A stretch of 64,000 bases of DNA from Longimicrobiales bacterium (GTDB taxonomy: Bacteria; Gemmatimonadota; Gemmatimonadetes; Longimicrobiales; Gaopeijiaceae). Within the stretch, counting starts at the first letter, position 1, and every line of letters starts with the position of its first letter. Positions 56,544-64,000 of this stretch are shown piece after piece. A program made the position numbers and the translations under genes. Under the pieces are notes generated by a model. That model had not been told where the DNA came from, made no database searches, and saw nothing but the letters and a program-made list of their open reading frames with translations. The stretch covers positions 744,001 to 808,000 of the forward strand of contig OX639991.1 in the NCBI GenBank assembly GCA_951828585.1. The letters are read 5' to 3'.

Positions 56544-57368
56544 CTACAGGTCGCGCTTGCGCATGCTCAGGAATGCGATCACGAGGAAAATGGCGGTATA
56601 GGCCAGAGCCGCAATGGCGAGCACCTTGACATCGAGGAATTCCAGCGGCGGGAGTCCGCGTTCGGCGCGGAAGGCGTTCTGCGCGGCGAGCGCCTCCGGA
56701 TAGTGCACCAGATTCTCGCCAAGATCCTGGGCCACGTTGAACGGAAAGTACTCGGTGACGCCTCTGATTGTCTCGCTCCCACGCGCAATCAGCTCGCCGA
56801 TCGCCTGCTCGATAATGACGTAGAGGAAGAGGACTCCCAGCGCCGGACCGGCGGAACGGACGAGCGCCGAGAGCATGAGCGCGGCGCTTCCGAAGAGCAG
56901 GAGGTTCAGGGCGCTACCGCCCAGAAAGCTGAGATCGGTGGATCGGATGATCTCGGGGCCGCCTTCGCTCGGGCTGAACAGCGTGCCGCCGACACCGATG
57001 ACGATGGGCGTGGCCAGAAAGAGCAGGACAAGTCCCGCGAGCACGATGACCTTCGCCGCGTAGAGCCTCTCCTTGCTGAGTCCGTCGATCACGTTCTGCC
57101 GACCGGTGCGCCAGGAGAACTCGGGGGCGAAGAGCAGGATCATCACCACGGCGGCGAAGAACAGTGCAGGTCCGGATGCCCCGAAAAGAATGTCCGGCCA
57201 GCTATCGGGCAGCGCGAAGGTCATGTTCGGATATCTCTGCGCGGTGCGGACGCCGTCGACCGTGGAAATCGTCTGGATCGCGGCGAAGATCCCCACCGCC
57301 ACCCAGAAGGCCCGCCGCTTGGCCGTCTTGAGCAACTCGATCCGCAGAAGCACGCTCAGAGTCTTCAT
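56544..57368 (-). CDS. ABC-2-type transporter permease
   Basis: 274 residues; its ATG overlaps the ATPase stop by 4 bases (ATGA). Six hydrophobic segments are visible, for example AFWVAVGIFAAIQTIS, ALFFAAVVMILLFAPEF, VIVLAGLVLLFLATPIVIGVG, LLLFGSAALMLSALV, ALGVLFLYVIIEQAIG and VLAIAALAYTAIFLVIAFL. The FSWRTGRQNVIDGLS stretch after the second helix is typical of ABC-2 permeases that export lipids, drugs or peptides. The substrate cannot be told from sequence. Confidence 0.87.
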   Translation of the reverse strand: MKTLSVLLRIELLKTAKRRAFWVAVGIFAAIQTISTVDGVRTAQRYPNMTFALPDSWPDILFGASGPALFFAAVVMILLFAPEFSWRTGRQNVIDGLSKERLYAAKVIVLAGLVLLFLATPIVIGVGGTLFSPSEGGPEIIRSTDLSFLGGSALNLLLFGSAALMLSALVRSAGPALGVLFLYVIIEQAIGELIARGSETIRGVTEYFPFNVAQDLGENLVHYPEALAAQNAFRAERGLPPLEFLDVKVLAIAALAYTAIFLVIAFLSMRKRDL

Positions 57369-58303
57369 GAGGCGATCTCCGTCATCGAGTCGAAATCTCC
57401 CCTGGTGAGGTCGATGAAAACGTCCTCCAGGCTCTGCCGGTGCGGCGCCAGGTGGGACAGATGGATCCCCTGCCCGGCCAGGTAGCGGTTGAGCGCGGCG
57501 AAGTCGTCGCTGCCCAGGCTCACAAGGACGCCGTCGTCCGATCGCCTGACCGAGGTCGCCTCCGGGTAGCCTTCCAGCGCGGCCACCAGCGCATCCTCGT
57601 CCGCGGCGCGCAACAGCACCGAAGTCCCCCCGCTTACCACCTCCTCCACCGTGCCCGACGCCACAATCCTCCCCTTGCGCACGATCGCCACATGCGAGCA
57701 CGTCCGCTCCACCTCCCACAGCAGATGGCTGGACAGAAAGATCGTCTTGCCGCGCCCGGCCAGGATATGGATGATCTCGCGGATCTCGCGCATCCCCTGA
57801 GGGTCCAACCCGTTGGCCGGTTCATCCAGGATGATCAACTCGGGGTCGTTGAGCATGGTGGCCGCCAACGCGAGGCGCTGCTTCATGCCGAGCGAATAGG
57901 TGGCAAAGCGGTGCTTCGCGCGGTCGGCCAGACCGACCAGCTCCAGGCACTCCTCGATTCGCGGCCGGCCCACCCCCTTGATCGCGGCCGCGATGCGCAG
58001 GTTGTCCCGGCCGCTCATGTACGGGTAGAAGTTCGGCGTCTCGAGGGTGGCGCCGACGCGCGAGCGGGCGGCCAGGAGGCCCTTCGGGTCGGAGGCGCCG
58101 AAGAGCTGGAAACTCCCCCCGGTCGGGTTGATGATGCCGACCAGCATCCCGATGGTCGTGGTCTTGCCGCTGCCGTTCGGGCCCAGGAAGCCGAAAACCT
58201 GACCCTCCTCGACGGCGAAGGAGACCTGGTCCACCGCCAACACGGACTTCGCGGCGCGCCTCCCGTAGCGTTTGGTGAGTTCGTGGGTCTGTATGATGGG
58301 CAT
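57365..58303 (-). CDS. ABC transporter ATP-binding protein
   Basis: 312 residues. Walker A GPNGSGKTT at 41-49, signature YSLGMKQRLALA near 138, Walker B LIILDEPANGLDPQG near 157, and the switch FLSSHLLWEVERTC follow the standard order. The C-terminal 90 residues are the extra domain usual for ABC-2 exporter ATPases of the CcmA/DrrA type. It is translationally coupled to the permease. The upstream gap to the divergent TPR gene is about 180 bases. Confidence 0.92.
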   Translation of the reverse strand: MPIIQTHELTKRYGRRAAKSVLAVDQVSFAVEEGQVFGFLGPNGSGKTTTIGMLVGIINPTGGSFQLFGASDPKGLLAARSRVGATLETPNFYPYMSGRDNLRIAAAIKGVGRPRIEECLELVGLADRAKHRFATYSLGMKQRLALAATMLNDPELIILDEPANGLDPQGMREIREIIHILAGRGKTIFLSSHLLWEVERTCSHVAIVRKGRIVASGTVEEVVSGGTSVLLRAADEDALVAALEGYPEATSVRRSDDGVLVSLGSDDFAALNRYLAGQGIHLSHLAPHRQSLEDVFIDLTRGDFDSMTEIAS

Positions 58304-58487
58304 GGCTGAATTCCATGTGTTTCGAGTGACGTATGGGGATTAGAAAAACTACGCTGTCCCCGAGGCCGCCGGTTTCGCCGACCCCCCCTTGGGTCTCCCC
58401 CGCCCCAACACCTCGCCCCATCTTGATGTCCTACTACAGTAGACCGAATCAACCACCCACGGCCCGCGGCCACCCACGAGAACCGAA

Positions 58488-60395
58488 TTGACGGACCAGC
58501 AACCCGAGAGCCGGCAGCCCAACACCTTCTGGGCCGAAGGGCGCCGTCGCGGCGTCTTCCGCGTCGGCGGACTCTACGTCGCCGGGGCCTTCGTGGTCCT
58601 GCAACTGGGCGAGATCGTGCTGCCGGCCTTCAACGCGCCGGACTGGGCGCTGCAGACGCTGGTCGTCTTCGTCTTCCTCGGGCTCCCCGTCGCGCTCGCG
58701 TTCTCGTGGGTCTACGACCTCAGCCCCGAAGGACTGAAGCGCACCCGCAGCCTCGTACCGGTCGGGGGACGGTCGCTCGTCCCCGGCCTCGCCCTGCTCG
58801 GCGTGACCGCCCTCTCGGCGGGGCTCGGCGCCTGGTGGTTCAGCCGGAGCGCCATGGGTGCTCCCGACACTGGCACCGAAACCCCTTCGTCATCCCCCGC
58901 CACCTTCGCCTCCGACGACCCCGCCGCCCCCATCACCGCCATCGCCGTCCTTCCCCTGGCCCATTTCGCCGAGGGCGACGATCTCTTCGCCCGCCAGCTG
59001 CACGACGAGATCATCACCCGTCTGAGCGAGCTGACCAGCCTGCGCGTTGTGTCGCGCACCTCGGTCGAGCGCTACCGCACCACCGACATGCTGCTTCCGG
59101 AGATCGCGGCCGAACTCCGCGTGCAGGCGATCGTCACCGGCTCGGTCGCCATGACCGGCGAAAGCGACAGCGTGCGGATCTCGATCCAGCTTCTCCACGC
59201 GCCGTCGGACACGCACATGGAGTCGCTCTCGTGGCAGCGCGAAATGAGGGACATCCTGCGTCTGCAAACCGAGATCGCGGTCGAGATCGCGACGCTGGTG
59301 CAGGGCGAGCTGGGCGCGGAAGTCATCGAGGATGTCGACCGGATCGCGCAAGTGGACCCCGAGGCGCACCGGGCCTTCCTGCGGGGACAGCAAGAGCTGG
59401 ATCGCGGGACCCCCGAGGCGCGGCAAGCAGCCCTGGCGTGGTTCGACCAGGCCGTCGAACACGACTCGGAGTTTGCCCCGGCGCGTGCCTGGAGGGCCGG
59501 AGCCCGTTTGCTGGGGCTGGCCGTTGGAGACTCGATTCCGGCCGGCATGATCGCCAGGATACAGGAGGATCTTCTGCAAGCGGAGGAGTTGGGGGGCGCC
59601 ACCGACGAGGTCGCGACCGCGATGGTCATCCTTGAAGACCACCTGGGAGAAGGCGTCGAGGGAGCACTCGAATCACTTACGCCGGCGTTGAGAGACGCGA
59701 TTTCCGAGGTCAGGACTTCCGTCGAAGCGACCGACTCGATCCGTCGCCAGTACCTGCTCGACGCGACACGGTTCGGCCGCTCGCTCGGCCCGCGGTCCCC
59801 CCTGATGGTCGCCCGTCGCCACGTCGAGACCGAGAGGTATGACAGTGCCGAGTCGGTGTACCGGCAGATCCTCGAGGACGATCCGTCGGTCGTCCCGGCC
59901 TGGGCGGGTCTGGAGGACCTGTATCTTCGGCAGGGTGACTTTGCCGAGGCGATCGGGGTCCGGGAAGCCTGGATTCTCGCGACGCGTGGCGATACACCCG
60001 CCTCCCGTGCCGCCGTGCAGCAGTTGCGAACGGCCTTCGCGCCGGAGGACCCATCGACCTATTGGCAGTGGCGCCACGACTACAGTGCCGATCGCCAGGC
60101 CCGCGGAGAGCGGGTCTCGGAGGTGGAGTTGGCGATGGTTGCGGTGGGGATGGGTGATGCGGAGGCCGCGCTGGATCATCTTCGAGCAGCGGTGGACAGA
60201 CGGGATCCGGCCCTCATGACGCTCAGAACCAGTCCCGTCTGGGATCCCCTGCGGGACGATTCCGGGTTCCGAGAGATCGTGCAGCAGGCGCGGGAGCTCT
60301 GGCGGGGCGGAAGAGGGCAGGGGCGGGGTCCGGGCAGAGAAGGGGAGCGGGGGCCGCGGCGACCGGGGGAGCGGGGGGCGGAGGGCCGGCGGTAG
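58488..60395 (+). CDS. Membrane-anchored TPR/FlgO-like protein
   Basis: 635 residues from TTG 58488, the only start near the conserved opening RRRGVFRVGGLYVAGAFVVLQ. Three membrane helices lie at about 27-45, 57-75 and 95-118. A FlgO-like alpha/beta part follows (ITAIAVLPLAHFAEG, FARQLHDEIITRLSELTSLRVVS, ELRVQAIVTGSVAMTG). The last 250 residues are TPR-like (FLRGQQELDRGTPEARQAALAWFDQAVEHD, AWAGLEDLYLRQGDFAEAIGV). Proteins of this build often sit beside adenylate cyclase or kinase domains. Function unknown. Confidence 0.82.
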   Translation: MTDQQPESRQPNTFWAEGRRRGVFRVGGLYVAGAFVVLQLGEIVLPAFNAPDWALQTLVVFVFLGLPVALAFSWVYDLSPEGLKRTRSLVPVGGRSLVPGLALLGVTALSAGLGAWWFSRSAMGAPDTGTETPSSSPATFASDDPAAPITAIAVLPLAHFAEGDDLFARQLHDEIITRLSELTSLRVVSRTSVERYRTTDMLLPEIAAELRVQAIVTGSVAMTGESDSVRISIQLLHAPSDTHMESLSWQREMRDILRLQTEIAVEIATLVQGELGAEVIEDVDRIAQVDPEAHRAFLRGQQELDRGTPEARQAALAWFDQAVEHDSEFAPARAWRAGARLLGLAVGDSIPAGMIARIQEDLLQAEELGGATDEVATAMVILEDHLGEGVEGALESLTPALRDAISEVRTSVEATDSIRRQYLLDATRFGRSLGPRSPLMVARRHVETERYDSAESVYRQILEDDPSVVPAWAGLEDLYLRQGDFAEAIGVREAWILATRGDTPASRAAVQQLRTAFAPEDPSTYWQWRHDYSADRQARGERVSEVELAMVAVGMGDAEAALDHLRAAVDRRDPALMTLRTSPVWDPLRDDSGFREIVQQARELWRGGRGQGRGPGREGERGPRRPGERGAEGRR

Positions 60396-60397
60396 GG

Positions 60398-61693
60398 CTA
60401 CCCCGACCGATCCAGCCCCCACACCTGCACATACTCCACCCCCAGCTCGTCCCTCACCTTGCCGAGGATGTAGTCTCCGCCGATCTCGTAGATCTCCAGA
60501 CCCTCGGGCGTCTCGATGAAGCCCTGAACCAGCCCATCCGGGTCGAAGACGGTCCACAGGGTGCGGTTCCCGTCTTCCGGGAGATTGTATTCGCGCACCC
60601 AGAGATTGCCGGGTGCGTCGACCACGATGGCTGAGAAGGCGGGGAAGGATTCGGGGAGCGGCAGGGCGTCGATGGCGGCGTTCCGCTTGATCGAGAAGTT
60701 TCTGCCTGAGTTCGGGGACCGGTTCTCCGCGCGGTAGCTGTCAAGATCGGCCTGCGTGGGGGTTCGCACGTTGTTGTCGCGCCGCACGATGCGCGCGAGA
60801 GAACCGTCGGAACGGTAGGCCCGGATTTCGTAGAGGTCGGTCGGGCTGACGACCATCTGGTCGCCCCACGCGGCCCAAAGAACCGTCGGCTGGAAGGGCG
60901 GGTCCATGATGAGGAACGAATCGTTGGGATCGTCCTCCCAGTGCCAGAACATCGCCGCTCCAGGGTGCTTTCCGAGGGAACGCCGGCGAGAACCCTCCGC
61001 ATCCACGAGGAAGAATTCCACTTCGGAGCGGCGGAGGCCGGTTTCGGGGATTCCCGTCGGAGAGCTGAGCAGGGAGGGCGCAGAGCTGGCGAGAATCGTC
61101 CCGTTGGCGAGCACGTCCCTGCATTTGGGCACATCGTTGCCGGGTGCCAGGTCGGCCAGATTGAGGGTGCGCCCGTGATGACCTTCGGTGTCCCAGATGG
61201 AAAAGACGTGGCGGCCTCCCGTGAAGGTCCCATGGCAGACCGCCAGCGAGTCACCGGGCCAGGGCTCCATCCAGAAGACGCCCGGACGTCCGAGCCCGTC
61301 ACCGCCGTAATCGCCACCGAAGTCTCCCGGGCCCTCGCCTTTCTGTCCCCAAGCCGTCAGGTAGTTGCCGGCCTCGTCAAAGCCCAGTAACTGGTGCGAG
61401 CCCCCGTTGGCGACAATGATCCGTCCGTCGCGCAGCTTGAGCGCGTCGTCGACGCGGTGAAGCTGGAAGTCGTCCCCGCCTTCGACGGTGCCGATGGAGA
61501 TGACGGGCTCGTTGCCGATCCGCCAGCCGAGGCGGGAACCGGGGGCCGGGCGTGGATTCTCGATGATCCGGATGCCGGCGCTGTCCTGGATCCGGTGCCG
61601 GGCCTCGGTTGTGGTGTCGGACTCGCCTTCGCAAGCGATGGCCGCGAGCGCGAGCGGCGCGAGGCCGATGATGGTGGCCGACATTCTGAGCAT
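60398..61693 (-). CDS. Six-bladed beta-propeller lipoprotein (subfamily B)
   Basis: 431 residues from ATG 61693, with AGGAGGG about 9 bases upstream. The signal ends LALAAIACEG (lipobox). QDSAGIRIIENPRPAPGSR, LGWRIGNEPVISIG, IIVANGGSHQLLGFDEAG, GEGPGDF, LWVREYNLPEDGNR and LGKVRDELGVEYVQVW place it with the B type. It is close to the truncated copy at 63017, so the pair around the DUF4143 gene likely arose by duplication. It converges on the TPR gene with two bases between stops. Confidence 0.9.
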   Translation of the reverse strand: MLRMSATIIGLAPLALAAIACEGESDTTTEARHRIQDSAGIRIIENPRPAPGSRLGWRIGNEPVISIGTVEGGDDFQLHRVDDALKLRDGRIIVANGGSHQLLGFDEAGNYLTAWGQKGEGPGDFGGDYGGDGLGRPGVFWMEPWPGDSLAVCHGTFTGGRHVFSIWDTEGHHGRTLNLADLAPGNDVPKCRDVLANGTILASSAPSLLSSPTGIPETGLRRSEVEFFLVDAEGSRRRSLGKHPGAAMFWHWEDDPNDSFLIMDPPFQPTVLWAAWGDQMVVSPTDLYEIRAYRSDGSLARIVRRDNNVRTPTQADLDSYRAENRSPNSGRNFSIKRNAAIDALPLPESFPAFSAIVVDAPGNLWVREYNLPEDGNRTLWTVFDPDGLVQGFIETPEGLEIYEIGGDYILGKVRDELGVEYVQVWGLDRSG

Positions 61694-61744
61694 TATCAGT
61701 ACCCTCCTGCGGGCTCGTCGCAAATTCACGCCCGCGTACCGACG

Positions 61745-62911
61745 TTATTCCGCCCCGATAAGCCTTCCCATCAGCGCGGGCAATGAAATCGCCGTGACCC
61801 CCTCCCCCAGAGGGTAGGTTTCAGTCCCCGGACAAACAATGAAGCGACGGGTCGCCCCGACATCTTCCGTCGCGATCCGGAACCCCTTCGGCACCCGCGG
61901 AGCGGTGGACCGCTTCACCTCGATGGCCCACGACTCCAGGTTTGGCAGATGCAGAAGCAGGTCGATCTCCGCTCCCGCCCGCGTCCGGTAGAAGAAGGCG
62001 TCCGTGCCCTGTGGCGCAGCCCCGACGAGGTTCTCAACCACGAGCCCCTCCCAGCTCGCGCCGGCCACGGGGTGACCCAGAAGGTCGTCCAGTGAGCGGA
62101 TGTTCAGGAGAGTGTGGACCACGCCGCTGTCGCGGATGAACAGCCTGGGCGTTTTGATGAGCCGCTTGCGCACATTCACAAACAAGGGCTGCACCCGGCG
62201 CAGAAGCATCAGGTCGACCAGGGTGTCGGCATACCGGTTTACCGTGGGTGCCGAAACCCCCAGGCTGCGCCCCAGTTCGGCCGCGTTGAAGATCGAGCCC
62301 TGGCGATGGGCGAGCATCGTCCAGAATCTGCGCAGCGTCTCCGCCGGCGCCCTCAACCCGGCCTGCGGAAGATCGCGCTCCAGATAGGTGCGGATGAAGT
62401 TCGCGCGCCAGCGCATGCTCAGGTCGTCGCTGGCGGCGGTGACGCTGTCGGGGAAGCCGCCTCTCAACCAGGTGCGATCCAGATCCGGGCCGGTTTCGAG
62501 TGCGTCGAGCCCGGGCAACTCGTGATAGGCCACTCGCCCCGCCAGGGACTCGGCGGACTGTTGGAGGAGGGAGCCGGATGCGGAGCCCAGGAGGAGGAAG
62601 TGGCAGGCCCTGCGCCCGTCACGACGGCGTGCATCGATCTGTCCGCGCAGAACCTGAAAGAGCCTGGGCATGCGCTGGACTTCGTCGAGGATGACAAGGC
62701 GGTGGCGGTGCAGGTCGAGGTAGCGGCGGGGGTTCGTGAGCCGGGCGGCGTCGGAAGGGTCCTCCAGGTCGAGGTAGAGGGAATCCGGCACCTCGCACGC
62801 GAGCTCCCGGGCGAGCGTGGTCTTGCCCACCTGGCGTGGTCCGAGCAGGACGACCGAGGGGAAATCGGCCAGATCGCGGTGGATCAGGTTCTTGTGACGT
62901 CTGGTGATCAT
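61745..62911 (-). CDS. DUF4143-type AAA ATPase
   Basis: 388 residues from ATG 62911. Walker A VVLLGPRQVGKTT (24-32), Walker B LVILDEVQRMP near 74, and sensor LLLGSASGSLLQ give the AAA core. A winged helix (FNAAELGRSLGVSAPTVNRYADTLVDLML) and the DUF4143 nuclease-like end with FFYRTRAGAEIDLLL and WAIEVKRST (the E-x-K of a PD-(D/E)xK fold) follow. Such ATPases are widespread and poorly understood, sometimes linked to toxin-antitoxin function. Nested palindromes lie right at its start. Confidence 0.88.
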   Translation of the reverse strand: MITRRHKNLIHRDLADFPSVVLLGPRQVGKTTLARELACEVPDSLYLDLEDPSDAARLTNPRRYLDLHRHRLVILDEVQRMPRLFQVLRGQIDARRRDGRRACHFLLLGSASGSLLQQSAESLAGRVAYHELPGLDALETGPDLDRTWLRGGFPDSVTAASDDLSMRWRANFIRTYLERDLPQAGLRAPAETLRRFWTMLAHRQGSIFNAAELGRSLGVSAPTVNRYADTLVDLMLLRRVQPLFVNVRKRLIKTPRLFIRDSGVVHTLLNIRSLDDLLGHPVAGASWEGLVVENLVGAAPQGTDAFFYRTRAGAEIDLLLHLPNLESWAIEVKRSTAPRVPKGFRIATEDVGATRRFIVCPGTETYPLGEGVTAISLPALMGRLIGAE

Positions 62912-62912
62912 G

Positions 62913-62948
62913 CTTGCTAATATCTAAGGGATATTTGTGATTAGCAAG
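62913..62948. promoter_or_regulatory. Nested palindromes at the DUF4143 start
   Basis: CTTGCTAAT (62913-62921) and ATTAGCAAG (62940-62948) form a perfect 9-bp inverted repeat, with AATATC-N5-GATATT (62919-62935) inside it. The site begins 2 bases before the ATG at 62911, so binding there would block transcription or translation. Self-repression is plausible, though the protein lacks an obvious separate DNA-binding regulator. Confidence 0.6.
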
Positions 62949-63016
62949 GATCAAGAGCCATCGTCTCTGCCCGGCAACCCGATCTCGACCATCTTCCGGA
63001 CGGAACGGGCGACCCT

Positions 63017-64000
63017 CTACCCAACCCGGTCCAGGCTCCACAGCTGGACATACTCCACTCCCAGGTCATCCTCCACCTTGCCCAGGATGTAGTCCTCGCC
63101 AATCTCGTAGATCACCAGTTCCGGGGGCGTCTCGACAAACCCCAGGGCAAGCCCTTCCGGGTCGAAGACCGTCCAGAGCGAGCGGTCCTCCTGACCGGGA
63201 AGGTTGTATTCGCGGACCCACAGGTTGCCGAGGGCATCGACCTCGATGGCCGAGATGGCGGGGAAGGACTCGGGGAGGGAGAGGGCATCCAGGGCGGCCA
63301 CGAAGAGGCGTGCGCCTTGGGCAGACCACCCCTCGGCTTCGCGTCGCCCATCGGCCCGATAGCGGTCCAGATCGGCCTCGGTGGGACTGCGCACATCGTT
63401 CTCGCGCCGCACGATACGCGCCAGGGACCCGTCGCGGCGGAAGGCCTTGAGTTCATACAGTTCCGTGGCCGCCACGATCACAAGTTCGCCCCAGGCGGCC
63501 CACACCAGCGATTTCTGGAAGGGCGGTTCCGGGATGAAGAATGCGGTACCGTCCGTCCGGAAATCCTCCCAATGCCAGAAGTTCTCGGCGCCGGGATGGA
63601 GGCCGAGCGAGCCCCACGGAGACCCGTCTCCGGCTACGACGAAAAGTTCCACGTCGGCCTGGCGGCTCAGGCCCTTCACCTTGTCCAACGCCGGTACCGG
63701 AGTCCAGTGGAGGGTCAGGATGTCCCCGCCGGGCAGCGCTTCCAGACAACGGGGGACACGGCCGTCGCGGCCCAGATTCAGTCTGCGACCGAAGTTCCCC
63801 CCGGTGTCCCAGATCGATACGAATTGCTTGGCGCCCGCTACGGTTACCCCGTGGCACACCGCCAACGAATCACCCGGCCAGCGTTCCATCCGGAAGAGGT
63901 GCGCCGGCCCCAGTCCGTTGGTTCCCCACGCACCGCCGAAGTCTCCCGGGCCCTGGCCGCGCCGTCCCCACGCCGCGAGGTAGCGCCCGGCCTCGTCGAA
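63017..64000 (-). CDS. Six-bladed beta-propeller protein (subfamily B), N-terminus beyond window
   Basis: The minus strand is open from 64000 to the stop at 63017 (327 residues), so the signal peptide and first blades are outside. Visible blades are FDEAGRYLAAWGRRGQGPGDF, WPGDSLAVCHGVTVAG, FWHWEDF, VWAAWGELVIVAATELYELKAF, LWVREYNLPGQEDR and IGEDYILGKVEDDLGVEYVQLW. The order and wording follow the copy at 60398 very closely. Seventh propeller of this class in the window. Confidence 0.88.
   Translation of the reverse strand, partial: FDEAGRYLAAWGRRGQGPGDFGGAWGTNGLGPAHLFRMERWPGDSLAVCHGVTVAGAKQFVSIWDTGGNFGRRLNLGRDGRVPRCLEALPGGDILTLHWTPVPALDKVKGLSRQADVELFVVAGDGSPWGSLGLHPGAENFWHWEDFRTDGTAFFIPEPPFQKSLVWAAWGELVIVAATELYELKAFRRDGSLARIVRRENDVRSPTEADLDRYRADGRREAEGWSAQGARLFVAALDALSLPESFPAISAIEVDALGNLWVREYNLPGQEDRSLWTVFDPEGLALGFVETPPELVIYEIGEDYILGKVEDDLGVEYVQLWSLDRVG

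Overview
This is a GC-rich chromosomal window, probably from a free-living or sponge/marine-associated Gemmatimonadota-type bacterium. That placement is an inference from gene content: seven related six-bladed beta-propeller lipoproteins, two very large BNR/sortilin-like secreted proteins, a DUF3667 membrane protein, an M49-like zinc peptidase, and DinB and AHSA1 proteins. I see no rRNA, tRNA or CRISPR array.

Layout. The left third (1-11.3 kb) is an accessory/defence region. It holds a truncated Orc1-like ATPase, then a three-gene minus-strand cassette (AAA ATPase, DUF3226 TOPRIM protein, HEPN protein) bracketed by two decayed copies of the 3' end of a YgjP-like metallopeptidase gene. A PIN-domain toxin with a large unknown partner follows. 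Then come a GHKL ATPase divergent from an AlbA_2/Schlafen-type ATPase, and an odd protein joining an HsdR-N-like domain to a GreA/GreB-like C-terminus. Decayed fragments of that last gene lie at 6.0-6.3 kb and 13.6 kb. From 11.4 to 26.1 kb the content is more chromosomal: a propeller lipoprotein array interrupted by a nucleotidyltransferase pair, an M49-like peptidase, a phosphodiesterase/DinB operon, and two paralogous zinc-ribbon membrane proteins.

The stretch 25.5-39.9 kb is a second island. A broken DUF3883-type helicase (stop codon inside the DEAH box, internal deletion) and a fragment of a DUF1156 methyltransferase look like remains of one older anti-phage locus. Between them sits an intact, tightly spaced four-gene operon: VapB, VapC, TrlF (PHP plus SMC-like ATPase) and an AlbA_2 ATPase. 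Near-identical operator-like sequences lie at both ends of that operon. A truncated Fic gene and a full-length SNF2 helicase close the island. A HipA-like kinase with one in-frame stop, coupled to a HIRAN protein, follows at 43-45 kb.

The right part (45-64 kb) is mostly house-type genes: DUF3667, a second BNR/sortilin-like protein, an amidohydrolase-RidA-propeller operon, a Tat-exported epimerase-like protein, an ABC-2 transporter, a TPR protein, two more propellers and a DUF4143 ATPase.

Three accessory modules are bounded on one side by a partial, same-orientation copy of the 3' end of the gene found on the other side. This points to a shared way of gaining or swapping cassettes. The best candidates for undescribed systems are the AAA-TOPRIM-HEPN cassette, the VapBC-TrlF-AlbA_2 operon and the GHKL/AlbA_2/HsdR-N-Gre group.
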